A stretch of 64,000 bases of DNA from Actinomadura xylanilytica (GCF_030283145.1 NZ_JASNWE010000003.1:310001-374000); one strand, 5' to 3'. Shown: positions 18,490-27,070, numbered from the stretch's first letter. The notes: generated from the sequence alone by a model not told the origin. Program-made: numbers and translations.

Positions 18490-19473
18490 ATGGACCCGAT
18501 CGGCAAAAAGCTGCTCGACGTGGCCAAGGCCCAGCTCGGCTACGCCGAGAAGGGCGACGGCTACACCAAGTTCGGCGACTGGTACGCCAGGAACGTCGAC
18601 GGCGACCACGACGACTACTTCAAGACCGCGCCCTGGTGCGACATGTTCCTCGCCTGGGCCGCCGACAAGGCCGGGGTCACCGACCAGGCCGGGCAGTTCG
18701 CCTCCACCATCGACCACGCCAAGTGGTTCCGGAAGCAGGACGCGTGGGGCACCGAGCCCCAGCCCGGCGCCTTCGTCTTCTACGACTGGAGCGGCTCGGG
18801 CGACCTCGACCAGATCGACCACGTCGGCATCGTCGAGAGGGTCGACGGCCACACCCTGCACACCATCGAGGGCAACGCCGACGGCTACAAGCTGATGCGC
18901 AAGACCCGCGACACCGACTCGGTCGTCGGCTACGGCTACCCCGCCAAGGTCAGGGTCGAGCAGAAGTACGCGCCCAAGCACGCCGGCCCGGCGCCCTCGG
19001 TCGAGCAGCTCGCCGCCCCGGCCGCCGCCGGAGCCCGCGCCCGCACCCACGAGCAGGAGCCGGTCAAGGACGCGCCGCCGCCCGTCCAGGAGGTCGTGCT
19101 CGGCGGCGTCCTCGCGTTCGTCCTCTGCGGCACCGCCGCCCTGGCCGCGGGCCGGGCCGGGCGCGCCGCCGCCGCGCGCACGCCCACCGCGCCGCCCATC
19201 CGGGTCCGCAAGCGCGGCAAGCACCACCGTCCCGCCACCCCGGTCGAGCTGCCCGCCGAGCTGACCCCCGCCGACCTCGACCTGGCCGACGCCGGGACGA
19301 CGATCATGCCCGTGCTCTCCCTCGCCGCCGCGCACGAGGCCGAGGACCGGGAGTTCTGGGGCCGCATCGCCCACCTCGAGGAGGACGAGGAGCTGGCCTT
19401 CTGGGACTCGCTGCACGCCGAGGCCCCCGCCAGCCCGTCCGACGAGTGCGCGAGCACTCCGGGATTCCGCTAG
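18490..19473 (+). CDS. CHAP-domain peptidase-like membrane protein
   Basis: A 327-residue protein. The N-terminal CHAP domain (residues about 5-155) has the catalytic Cys in 'TAPWCDMFLAWAADKAG' (Cys50) and His in 'DQIDHVGIVERV' (His111), the cysteine amidase/peptidase pair for cutting peptidoglycan. There is no N-terminal signal. One hydrophobic helix lies at about 198-218 ('VVLGGVLAFVLCGTAALAAG'), followed by a basic stretch and an acidic cytosol-like tail. That gives an enzyme domain before a single helix, an uncommon order that needs an N-out topology without a signal peptide. ATG 18490 has AGGGGAGCG upstream. Confidence 0.82.
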   Translation: MDPIGKKLLDVAKAQLGYAEKGDGYTKFGDWYARNVDGDHDDYFKTAPWCDMFLAWAADKAGVTDQAGQFASTIDHAKWFRKQDAWGTEPQPGAFVFYDWSGSGDLDQIDHVGIVERVDGHTLHTIEGNADGYKLMRKTRDTDSVVGYGYPAKVRVEQKYAPKHAGPAPSVEQLAAPAAAGARARTHEQEPVKDAPPPVQEVVLGGVLAFVLCGTAALAAGRAGRAAAARTPTAPPIRVRKRGKHHRPATPVELPAELTPADLDLADAGTTIMPVLSLAAAHEAEDREFWGRIAHLEEDEELAFWDSLHAEAPASPSDECASTPGFR

Positions 19474-19512
19474 AGTTATTCATGCGCGCCGGGGGAAACC
19501 CCGGAACGACAA

Positions 19513-19584
19513 GCGGAAGTGGCTCAGTGGTAGAGCATCACCTTGCCAAGGTGAGGGTCGCGGGTTCGAATCCCGTCTTCCGCT
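19513..19584 (+). tRNA. tRNA-Gly (GCC)
   Basis: Acceptor stem GCGGAAG pairs with CTTCCGC, the T arm contains GGTTCGAATCC, and the anticodon loop TTGCCAA gives GCC. No CCA is encoded. It is first of a Gly-Cys-Val cluster common in actinobacteria. A TAGAGT -10-like hexamer at 19471-19476 overlaps the stop codon of the upstream CHAP gene. Confidence 0.97.
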
Positions 19585-19611
19585 CTGAGAGGTCCTGGAC
19601 GGCCTCGCTCT

Positions 19612-19682
19612 GGTGGAGTGGCCGAGAGGCGAGGCAACGGCCTGCAAAGCCGTGTACACGGGTTCAAATCCCGTCTCCACCT
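19612..19682 (+). tRNA. tRNA-Cys (GCA)
   Basis: GGTGGAG pairs with CTCCACC. Anticodon loop CTGCAAA (GCA), T loop TTCAAAT, 71 bases, no encoded CCA. It lies 27 bases after tRNA-Gly, presumably in the same transcript. Confidence 0.97.
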
Positions 19683-19702
19683 CAACGTGCGGACACGCGC
19701 AC

Positions 19703-19774
19703 GGGCGATTAGCTCAGTGGGAGAGCGCTACCTTGACACGGTAGAGGTCACTGGTTCAATCCCAGTATCGCCCA
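19703..19774 (+). tRNA. tRNA-Val (GAC)
   Basis: GGGCGAT pairs with ATCGCCC. Anticodon loop TTGACAC (GAC), T loop TTCAATC. The three bases after the discriminator A happen to be CCA (19775-19777), unlike its two neighbours. Confidence 0.97.
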
Positions 19775-19953
19775 CCACCCGAACCTACATGCGGATCACG
19801 GCCCTCCCCCAAGGCCGAAGCCGAGGAGCAGGCGCAGCTCGCCGCTCCCCTTCCGGTGCAGCGCAAACCCTGACGCAGGCGGTGCCCCCCTCGGCAGGCA
19901 TGAGGTCGCTTCGGGCGGTTTTCGGGGGCTTTCGATGCTGTAGGGATAGGGGC

Positions 19954-20655
19954 ATGACCCTGACACTCGCCGAAGAGTTCCTGCTTCTCGCGCTCAAGGA
20001 CGACACGGGCAAGCCCATGGTGGACGGCACCAAGCTCGGAGCCGCGCTCGCCGGAGCCGCGATCGTCGAGCTCACCATGGACGGCGCGTTGCGGCTCACC
20101 GAGGATGGTGAGGCCGACCACCGTGCCGGACGGCTCGTGGAGACCGGAGAACGGCCGGCCGACCCACGGCTCGCCGAGCTCGTCCAGGTGGCGCACGGCC
20201 GCAAGCCCAAGGACGCGATCGGGAAGATCGCCGGGTTCTCGGGCTGGCGCAGCCGGGCCAGGAACCTCAAGGAGGCCCTGCTGGCGGACCTCGCCGAGGC
20301 GGGTGTCCTTCACGAGGAGCACGGCAAGGTCCTCGGCCTGTTCCCCACGACCGCGTGGATGCCGGGTGACCCGGGCCTCGAGGCCGAGGTCCTGGCGCGG
20401 GTCCGCGCCTCCGCCGTCGACCACGCCGCCCCGCTGGACCGCACCGCCGCGCTCGTCTCGATCCTGCACGCCGTCGACATGTTGCCCAAGCTGTTCCGGG
20501 ACGCCGACCGGAAGGCGCTGAAGCGCCGCGGCAAGGAGATCAGCGAGGGTGACTGGGGCGGCGAGGCCGTCCGCAAGGCCGTCCAGCAGGTCCAGGCCGT
20601 CACCGTCGCCGTGATCGTCGCCACCAGCACGAGCGCGTCGGCGTCCGGTTCCTGA
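19954..20655 (+). CDS. GPP34 (GOLPH3-like) phosphoprotein
   Basis: A 233-residue bacterial relative of the Golgi phosphoprotein GPP34/Vps74 fold. The opening 'TLAEEFLLLALKDDTGKP' and 'LGAALAGAAIVELTMDGAL' are the family signature. The C-terminus is basic, followed by a hydrophobic stretch ending in an Ala/Ser tail. Eukaryotic members bind phosphoinositides; actinobacteria carry several copies of unknown role. The start is ATG 19954. A TAGGGAT at 19941-19947 sits only 7 bases before the start, so the transcript is probably leaderless or nearly so. An 18-base-scale hairpin follows at 20674-20690. Confidence 0.86.
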   Translation: MTLTLAEEFLLLALKDDTGKPMVDGTKLGAALAGAAIVELTMDGALRLTEDGEADHRAGRLVETGERPADPRLAELVQVAHGRKPKDAIGKIAGFSGWRSRARNLKEALLADLAEAGVLHEEHGKVLGLFPTTAWMPGDPGLEAEVLARVRASAVDHAAPLDRTAALVSILHAVDMLPKLFRDADRKALKRRGKEISEGDWGGEAVRKAVQQVQAVTVAVIVATSTSASASGS

Positions 20656-20673
20656 AGCCCGGCGGGCACGGTG

Positions 20674-20690
20674 CGGGACCGTTTGTCCCG
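20674..20690 (+). terminator. Short hairpin after the GPP34 gene
   Basis: CGGGAC, loop CGTTT, GTCCCG: six perfect base pairs, 19 bases after the stop codon, without a T tract. A weak terminator candidate. Confidence 0.35.
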
Positions 20691-20799
20691 AAGTAAGCAA
20701 GCGGGCTCCTTCTCTTGTCACCGATGTCGGTATCCGCCGCCACAAAGGTGAGTCATATTCGTATTCGCACGGTCTCCCCGGTGAGGTCTGGAGCCCCGG

Positions 20800-23700
20800 A
20801 TGCGGATGCGTTCGAAGAGTGTCGTCCTGGCCGCGCTGATGCTGCTCTGGGGGCCGGCCGCCCTTGCCGGTCCGGGGTTCCCGGCGACACCGCCCGACGA
20901 TCCGGGGTACGCCGGCGCCGAGGCCCCCGGCCAGTGCCGCAAGGTGGCCGGGCAGGAGCAGCACGCGCTCTACTCCTTCATGCCGCGCTGCACACCCGGC
21001 GCCAAGGACCCGGAGAACGCCTCCGGCATGTCGGTCGACAAGGCGTGGCGGGAGTACACCACCGGCTCACCCGACGTGCTGATCGCCTACGTGGAGGGCG
21101 GGATCAACTGGCACAACGGCGACGGGGCGGAGCTCGCCGACAAGGTGTACCTGAACACCGGTGAGCTGCCCGTCCCCGAGGGGTCCACGGCGCACGACCG
21201 GAACGGCGACGGGGTGGTGACCGCGGCCGACTACGCCGGGGACCCCCGGGTGAAGGACGCCAACGGGAACGGGCGCACCGATCCCGAGGACCTCATCGCC
21301 GCGTTCTCCGACGGCGAGGACGACGACGGGAACGGCTTCACCGACGACATCTCGGGCTGGGACTTCTACGAGCGCCAGAACGACCCGGCGACCTACGACT
21401 CGACCTACGGCCACGCCAACAGCCAGATGAAGACGCTGGCCGCGCAGACCGACAACGCCACCGAGGGCGCCGGGGTGTGCCCGCGCTGCCGGATCCTGCC
21501 GATCCGGGCCGGGCAGGAGGCGCTGGACCGGACCGACGACCTCGCGCAGGCCTGGCTGTACGCGGCGCACATGGGCGCGAAGGTGATCGTCAGCACCACC
21601 GCCGACCTCGGCTACTCCGGCTACATGCGGCAGACCGTCGACAAGCTCTGGCGGGACGGCGTCGTCATGGTGGAGTCCAGCAACGACTTCGACTCCACCG
21701 ACCACCAGGGCGGCATGTTCTGGCCGCACGTGATCCCCGGGAACGGGCTGGTCGCCAACACCGCGGGCGTGCCGGACCCGCTGGCCAATCCGCTGACCAG
21801 CACCTACCGCGCCCGGTCCGGCCAGACCTCGTTCGGGCCCAAGGCGATGTTCTCGGTGGCCACGCAGGGCGGCTCCACCTCGGAGTCGACGCCGACGACC
21901 GGCGGCGTGTTCGGGCTGCTGCTGTCCTACGGGATCCAGATCGGACGGCCGCTCACCAACGAGGAGGCCGTCCAGGTCCTGCGGGCCACCGCGTCCGACA
22001 TCGACGACCCGTCGCTGCCGTGGGCGGGCAGGCCCGGCTGGGACCGGCAGTACGGGTACGGGCGGCCCAACGTCGCCAAGGCCCTCCAGGCGGTCAAGGA
22101 CGGCGCGGTGCCGCCCGTCGGCTCGATCACCGGGCCCGGCTGGTACTCGCTCCACGATCCGGAGACGACCTCGGACGTCGAGGTCACCGGGTACGTCGCG
22201 GCCCCCCGGTCGTCCAAGTACCGGTACGAGCTGGAGTGGGCCCCCGGCGTCGAGCCCGCCGACGGCGCCTTCCGCACCGGTGGCTCCGGCTCGGGCACCG
22301 CCCCCTTCGACGGACGGGTCGGCTCGGTCGATCTGTCCAAGGTGCCCGAGTCGGTGTGGAAGAAGCAGTACGCGCTGTCGGCCGACAAGGCCCTGTCGGC
22401 GAGCGAGCAGTACACCGTCACCCTGCGGCTGCGGGTCTGGGACGCCTCGGGGCGGATGTCGGAGGAGCGGCGCGCGATCGGAGTTCACCACGATCCGGCG
22501 CTGCGGGCCGGGTTCCCGATGAAGCTCGGCGTCGGCAACGAGAGCCAGCCCGCGCTGGCCGACCTCCAGGGCACCGGGCGGCAGGCGATCGTCTACGGCG
22601 ACGGCGACGGACGGGTCCACGCGCGCGACGGGTCGACCGGTGCCGAGCTCCCCGGCTGGCCGGTCACCACGCTGCCGACCGTCCCGCAGCGCGGCTATCC
22701 GGGCGTCGACCCGGGCCACGAGCCGATCGTGGCGCCGGTCGCGATCGGCGACCTCTTCCACGACGGGCGGCAGCAGGTGGTCGTCACCAGCACCACCGGC
22801 CGGACGTACGCCTTCGACGCGTCCGGGCGCCCGCTGCCGGGCTGGCCGAAGGTGCTGGACGCGGGCGTGGCCAAGCCGGCGATCCCCCGTCCGGCGCTGA
22901 AGTACACGCGGCTCCCGGTGCAGGGCGCCACCGCCTCGCCGATGCTGGCCGACCTCGACGGCGACCGGCGGCTCGACGTCGTCCAGGCGGGCTGGGACGG
23001 CAGGCTGCACGCGTGGCGGCCGGACGGCTCGGAGCTGCCGGGCTGGCCGGTCGAGGTGACGCTCGACCGGAAGCCGCCGTCCGGCTACGTGCGGATCGAC
23101 GACCACAAGCTGGCGGGGATGCCCGCGCTCGCCGACCTCGACGGCGACGGGAGGCCGGAGGTCGTGGTCCGGTCGCAGCGGTCGGAGAGCAAGGGCGGGG
23201 GCGAGCAGTTCTACGGCGCCAACTTCGTCTTCGCCTACCACGCCGACGGCTCGCCGGTCGCCGGCTGGCCGGTCCGGACGCCGTCGACGATGACCTTCTA
23301 CGGCAGCGCCCAGGAGTTCGTCACCGAGGGCGTCAACCAGCCCGCCGTGGCCGACGTCGACGGGGACGGCAAGGACGAGGTGGCGACCGGCCCGTCGTTC
23401 TCCCCGACCTACCTGATCTCGGGCGCCGGAAAGATCATCAAGAACTTCGGGCCGCTGGAGAACCCCGCCGCGGCGCTGTCCCCAGGTGCGGTGCTCGGCG
23501 GGAACCTGCCGGCGGACGTGCCGCTGTCCTTCACCACCACCGGGGCGTTCGGCAAGTTCGGACCGTTCGGCCGGCTGGGCTACACCGAGGCGGGCTCGGG
23601 CGCCGCGTCGCTGATCGCCGCGCTGCTGTTCCCCGGCAGCGGGCAGCCGGTCGGGAACTACCAGCGCGGCTACGACGCCGCCACGTCGCTGCCGGTGCCG

Positions 23701-24300
23701 GGGTTCCCGCAGGGCCGCACCGGCCTCGGGTTCCTCGGCTCGCCGCTCATCGCGGACGTGACCGGGGACGGGCGGGCCGAGGTGGTCGACGGCGGCGACA
23801 CCTCCACCCTGCACGCCTTCAGCGGCACGGGCCAGGCCGCCGGCTTCCCCTTCTTCACCGGCGGATGGCTGCTGTGGGCCCCCACGGCGGGCGACCTGGA
23901 CGGCGACGGCCGGACGGACCTGGTCGCCACCACCCGGGAGGGCTACCTGTTCGCCTGGAAGACCGCGGGCAAGGCCGCCGCCAACAGCGAGTGGTGGACC
24001 TACCACCACGACGAGCACCGGTCCGGGCGGTACGGGACCGACACCCGTCCGCCGGGCGCGCTGCGCGGCGTCTCACGGCAGGGCAACACGGTGGCGTTCA
24101 CGGCGCCGGGCGACGACTGGTACACCGGCCGCGCCGCCTCCTACCTGGTCACCCCGCCCGGGACGACGGCGAAGGCGACGGCGGTCTCTGCGACCGCGGA
24201 CGCGGGGAAGCCGCAGACCCTAACGGTCCCGGCGGGCCCGGTGACGATCCAGGCCGTCGACCGCGCGGGCAACCGCGGCCCCGCTTTCTCCATCGGCTGA
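20800..24300 (+). CDS. Secreted subtilase-like (S8) protein with FG-GAP/VCBS propeller
   Basis: A 1166-residue exported protein. Signal peptide at residues 1-23 (cleavage after 'AALA'). The S8-like domain (about 75-430) carries Ser361 in 'STSESTPTTGG', His205 in 'TYGHANSQM' and a possible oxyanion Asn295 in 'VESSNDF'. The position of the catalytic Asp is Glu99 ('AYVEGGI'). Ca-binding EF-hand/dockerin-like loops at about 133-185 ('DRNGDGVVTAADY', 'DANGNGRTDPED', 'DDDGNGFTDD') are inserted before His205. From about 575 to 1085 come seven FG-GAP/VCBS repeats of the 'LADLDGDGRPEVV' kind. The C-terminus (about 1090-1166) is a small beta domain. A wall or matrix protease is likely if the altered triad still works. 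Confidence 0.87.
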   Translation: MRMRSKSVVLAALMLLWGPAALAGPGFPATPPDDPGYAGAEAPGQCRKVAGQEQHALYSFMPRCTPGAKDPENASGMSVDKAWREYTTGSPDVLIAYVEGGINWHNGDGAELADKVYLNTGELPVPEGSTAHDRNGDGVVTAADYAGDPRVKDANGNGRTDPEDLIAAFSDGEDDDGNGFTDDISGWDFYERQNDPATYDSTYGHANSQMKTLAAQTDNATEGAGVCPRCRILPIRAGQEALDRTDDLAQAWLYAAHMGAKVIVSTTADLGYSGYMRQTVDKLWRDGVVMVESSNDFDSTDHQGGMFWPHVIPGNGLVANTAGVPDPLANPLTSTYRARSGQTSFGPKAMFSVATQGGSTSESTPTTGGVFGLLLSYGIQIGRPLTNEEAVQVLRATASDIDDPSLPWAGRPGWDRQYGYGRPNVAKALQAVKDGAVPPVGSITGPGWYSLHDPETTSDVEVTGYVAAPRSSKYRYELEWAPGVEPADGAFRTGGSGSGTAPFDGRVGSVDLSKVPESVWKKQYALSADKALSASEQYTVTLRLRVWDASGRMSEERRAIGVHHDPALRAGFPMKLGVGNESQPALADLQGTGRQAIVYGDGDGRVHARDGSTGAELPGWPVTTLPTVPQRGYPGVDPGHEPIVAPVAIGDLFHDGRQQVVVTSTTGRTYAFDASGRPLPGWPKVLDAGVAKPAIPRPALKYTRLPVQGATASPMLADLDGDRRLDVVQAGWDGRLHAWRPDGSELPGWPVEVTLDRKPPSGYVRIDDHKLAGMPALADLDGDGRPEVVVRSQRSESKGGGEQFYGANFVFAYHADGSPVAGWPVRTPSTMTFYGSAQEFVTEGVNQPAVADVDGDGKDEVATGPSFSPTYLISGAGKIIKNFGPLENPAAALSPGAVLGGNLPADVPLSFTTTGAFGKFGPFGRLGYTEAGSGAASLIAALLFPGSGQPVGNYQRGYDAATSLPVPGFPQGRTGLGFLGSPLIADVTGDGRAEVVDGGDTSTLHAFSGTGQAAGFPFFTGGWLLWAPTAGDLDGDGRTDLVATTREGYLFAWKTAGKAAANSEWWTYHHDEHRSGRYGTDTRPPGALRGVSRQGNTVAFTAPGDDWYTGRAASYLVTPPGTTAKATAVSATADAGKPQTLTVPAGPVTIQAVDRAGNRGPAFSIG

Positions 24301-24323
24301 CGCCCGTCCCGCGCGGGCGGGCG
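24301..24323 (+). terminator. GC hairpin at the end of the subtilase gene
   Basis: CGCCCG(T)CCCGC pairs with GCGGGCGGGCG, with one bulged T and a minimal loop, starting right after the TGA. There is no T run, as usual in high-GC actinobacteria. Confidence 0.45.
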
Positions 24324-24369
24324 TCCCGCGATTGCCGCGCGCGGGAAATTCAAGATAACGTCAACATCC

Positions 24370-24386
24370 AGATGATGGGATCATCT
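24370..24386. promoter_or_regulatory. Palindromic operator upstream of the P450 gene
   Basis: AGATGAT-GGG-ATCATCT, perfect seven-base arms, 31 bases before the P450 ATG, in an AT-rich leader that differs from the surrounding DNA. This looks like a dimeric TetR- or MarR-type site. The regulator is not adjacent. Confidence 0.5.
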
Positions 24387-24416
24387 ATTTCACCATTCTC
24401 ACCACCGGGAGGACCC

Positions 24417-25610
24417 ATGCCCACCGTCCCCGAGATCGATCTCACCGACCCCGCCGTGGTGCGCGACCCCTTCACCGCGTACGGAGCGGCGCGGGAATGC
24501 TCTCCGCTGGCACGGCTGCCCGTCCCCGGCGCGGCCCCCTGGTGGGTCCTCACCCGGCACGAGCACGCGCGGGCGATGCTCGGCGACCCGAGGTTCGAGA
24601 TCACCTCCGGCAGCTTCATGGGGCCGGACGTGCCGGAGGACTGCCGCCCCTACATGCGGACCATGACCGAGCTGGCCGCGCCCGAGCACGCGCGGCTGCG
24701 CAGGCTGGTGTCCCCCGCGTTCACCGCGCGCCGCGCCGAGGCGTTCCGGCCGCGGATCGGCACTCTCGTGGCGGAGCTGCTCGACGCGCTGCCCGGCCAC
24801 GCCGAGGACGGTGCGGTGGACCTGATGCGGCACTTCACCCGGCCGCTGCCGATCGGGGTCATCTGCGAGCTGGTCGGCATTCCCGAGGACGACCGGCCGC
24901 GGTGGCGCGCGTACGGCGCCGCCGTCGCGGCGGGCTCGGGCCGGAGGTTCGCCGAGGCCGTCCCTGGGATCATGGAGGGCGCCAAGGCGGCGGTGGCACG
25001 CCGGCGCGCCGCTCCCGGCGACGACCTGCTCTCCGATCTCGTCCGCGCGCAGGACGTGGACGGGGACCGGCTCAGCGACACCGAGACGGTCACGCTGGTG
25101 TGGCACCTCGTCCTCGCGGGCCAGACGCCGACGAACCTCATCGCCAACGCCGTCGCGGCCCTGCTCGCCCACCCCGCGCAGCTCGCCGCGCTGCGCGCCG
25201 ATCCCGGGCTGATGCCGCAGGCCGTCGAGGAGCTGATGCGCTGGTGCGGCCCGACGCTGCTGTCGATCCCGCGCCACGCCCGCGAGGACGCCGAGCTCTG
25301 CGGTGCGCGGGTGGGCAAGGGCGAGGCCGTCGTCGCCGCCATCGCGTCCGCCAACCGCGACCCGCGCGCGTTCGCCGATCCCGACCGGCTCGACATCACC
25401 CGGACGCCGGGAGCCACGAGCCACCTGGGCTTCGCCCACGGGCCGCACTTCTGCCTCGGCGCGGGGCTGGCCCGCGTCCAGACCCAGGTGGCGCTCACCG
25501 CGCTTCTGGACCGCTTCCCCGGCCTCGCACCGGCCGCCGACCTGGACGCGCTGCGCGCCCCCGACCCCGGCACCTGGCGGCTCACCGAGCTGCCGGTGAC
25601 GACCGGCTGA
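24417..25610 (+). CDS. Cytochrome P450
   Basis: Class I bacterial P450 of 397 residues. I-helix 'VLAGQTPTN' (normally AGxET), ExxR in 'EELMRWCG' near residue 275, and the heme loop 'FAHGPHFCLGAGLAR' with the thiolate Cys near 345. The N-terminus is soluble, with no membrane anchor. ATG 24417 has GGGAGGACCC upstream; the frame is open for a long way before it, but that is a shadow of the subtilase gene. No ferredoxin or reductase gene is adjacent. It resembles CYP105/107-like monooxygenases in layout. The substrate is unknown. The upstream palindrome implies repressor control. Confidence 0.92.
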   Translation: MPTVPEIDLTDPAVVRDPFTAYGAARECSPLARLPVPGAAPWWVLTRHEHARAMLGDPRFEITSGSFMGPDVPEDCRPYMRTMTELAAPEHARLRRLVSPAFTARRAEAFRPRIGTLVAELLDALPGHAEDGAVDLMRHFTRPLPIGVICELVGIPEDDRPRWRAYGAAVAAGSGRRFAEAVPGIMEGAKAAVARRRAAPGDDLLSDLVRAQDVDGDRLSDTETVTLVWHLVLAGQTPTNLIANAVAALLAHPAQLAALRADPGLMPQAVEELMRWCGPTLLSIPRHAREDAELCGARVGKGEAVVAAIASANRDPRAFADPDRLDITRTPGATSHLGFAHGPHFCLGAGLARVQTQVALTALLDRFPGLAPAADLDALRAPDPGTWRLTELPVTTG

Positions 25611-25623
25611 CCGGAGGTCCCCC

Positions 25624-25720
25624 GTGACCGCGCCGGCGAAGGCGGCCAGCGGACCTGCACGTTCTGCGGGAAGGGCCGAAATCAGGTCGAGAGGCTGATC
25701 GCGGGCCCCGACCCGCTCCG
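25624..25720 (+). pseudogene. Frameshifted small ClpX-type zinc-finger gene
   Basis: GTG 25624 follows a strong GGAGGT site. It reads MTAPAKAASG and then shifts frame; continuing from the next frame at about 25653 gives 'TCTFCGKGRNQVERLIAGPD' and 'LRIC'. That is the zf-C4 domain found at the N-terminus of ClpX and in small stand-alone actinobacterial proteins. The intact family has four Cys; the fourth is missing ('ICAAP'). In the GTG frame translation ends after 24 codons, at 25698. So the gene is broken by a one-base indel and has decayed at its end. It follows the P450 gene by 13 bases and may once have been its operon partner. Confidence 0.5.
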
Positions 25721-25854
25721 CATCTGCGCCGCACCGCCGCCCGCGCGGACGGACGGACGGCCCGGCTCGGCCTGGCCCGGCCCGGCCCGGGGTGCCGCGA
25801 GAGGTCCGCCTGACGGGCCGCCCCCGCCGGACGAAGCAGGGGCGGCGCGCCGGA

Positions 25855-27030
25855 TCACTCCTCGTCGTCGTCGAAGCTCTCCGACGCCTCGTCGAAGGCG
25901 TCTTCGTAGGCGTCCTCGTACGCCTGCTCCGTGGCGTCCTCGACCGCCGCGTCGAAGACCGCGGCCTGGTAGCCCTCCTCGCGGGCGGCGGCGGCCCTGG
26001 CCTCGGCGTCATCCTCGTCGCCGTCGTCGTCATCGTCGTCCATGAGCTCGTTGACGACGGCGCCGCCGATGAGCCCCACGGCGAGGCCGCCCGCGGCCCC
26101 GGCCGCGACGCCGCCCCAGCCCGGCCCCGACCCGCGGCCACCGTGCTCGTCGTGGTGGCCGTAAGGCTGCTCATGGTGGCCGTAGGGTTGCTCGTGGTAG
26201 CCGTACGGTTCCTGGTGGCCGTAGGCGCCGTGGGCGCCCGGAGCGTGACCGCCGTGCAGCGGCCCGGCGACGGACTGGAGCCAGCCCTCGATCTCGCGCT
26301 CCCACGCCATCCGGAGCGCCTCATCGTGCCCGACCTGGAAGCGGCCGTACACGTCGCCGCCCTCGGAGTACGCGCCGCCCCGCCGGTCGGCCTCCAGGAC
26401 GACCGCCAGCCCGTGCGGGCTCGCGACGAAGGTCAGCTCGACCTCGCTGATCCGGCCGCCGTAGGCGGGCGGCGCGTAGAACTCGATCTCCTGGTAGAAG
26501 GGCAGCTCCTGGTGCACGCCCGCGAGGAGGCCGTGCTCCAGGTCGGCGCCCTTGAACTGGAGGCCGAGCGCGGCGAACGCGTCCAGGACCCGCTGCTGGG
26601 ACGGCAGCGGGAGCACCCCGACGGGGTCGAGGTCGCCCTTGTCCATCGCCCCAGCGATCTCCAGCTCCGTGCGCACGCTCATCGCCATACCGTGCAGGTG
26701 CTGCCCGTGCACCTCGGTGACGGGCAGCTCCCAGGGGAGCGGGAGCTGGAACAGGATCGGCTGGTACTGCCCGGCCCGCAGGGTGAACCCGCCCGAGACG
26801 GCGGCCCGGTGGAACTCGCGGACACCGTGGCCGTCGCCGTCGCCGTACTCGGTCTCCACCTGGGTGACCAGGCTGAGCACCACCTGGTGGACGTCGACGT
26901 CGTGGTCGCCGCCCTGCAACCGCACCTCGCCCGACAGCAGGTCGCCGGGCCGGCAGTGCGGGGTCGTCAGGACGGTCTCGACGGAGGGCCCGCCGACACC
27001 GAACGCCCCTAGGAGTCGTTTGAAGACCAC
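25855..27030 (-). CDS. Spo0M-family protein with His/Tyr-rich repeats and acidic tail
   Basis: A 391-residue protein. Residues about 1-255 are the arrestin-like SpoOM domain ('RLLGAFGVGGPSVETVL', 'CRPGDLLSGEVRLQGGDHDVDV', 'ELPFYQEIEFYAP'). Then come a His/Gly/Tyr segment with a repeated YGHHEQP unit (about 275-315), a glycine-zipper hydrophobic stretch ('GLAVGLIGGAVVNELM'), and a very acidic, helical C-terminus starting with six Asp. GTG 27030 has AGAGGGGG upstream. In Bacillus, Spo0M affects sporulation and cell division. Adjacent to a terD-like gene, both probably stress or development related. The tail suggests membrane or polycation binding. Confidence 0.85.
   Translation of the reverse strand: MVFKRLLGAFGVGGPSVETVLTTPHCRPGDLLSGEVRLQGGDHDVDVHQVVLSLVTQVETEYGDGDGHGVREFHRAAVSGGFTLRAGQYQPILFQLPLPWELPVTEVHGQHLHGMAMSVRTELEIAGAMDKGDLDPVGVLPLPSQQRVLDAFAALGLQFKGADLEHGLLAGVHQELPFYQEIEFYAPPAYGGRISEVELTFVASPHGLAVVLEADRRGGAYSEGGDVYGRFQVGHDEALRMAWEREIEGWLQSVAGPLHGGHAPGAHGAYGHQEPYGYHEQPYGHHEQPYGHHDEHGGRGSGPGWGGVAAGAAGGLAVGLIGGAVVNELMDDDDDDGDEDDAEARAAAAREEGYQAAVFDAAVEDATEQAYEDAYEDAFDEASESFDDDEE
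26158..26229. repeat. 21-base tandem repeat inside the Spo0M gene
   Basis: Two full 21-base units (26158-26178 and 26179-26199) and shorter degenerate units to 26229 encode the YGHHEQP heptapeptide repeat on the minus strand. The in-frame length suggests repeat-number variation without frameshift. Confidence 0.7.
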
Positions 27031-27070
27031 GGAACCCCCTCTTGTGATGTGAGTGCCATCGACCGGGCGG

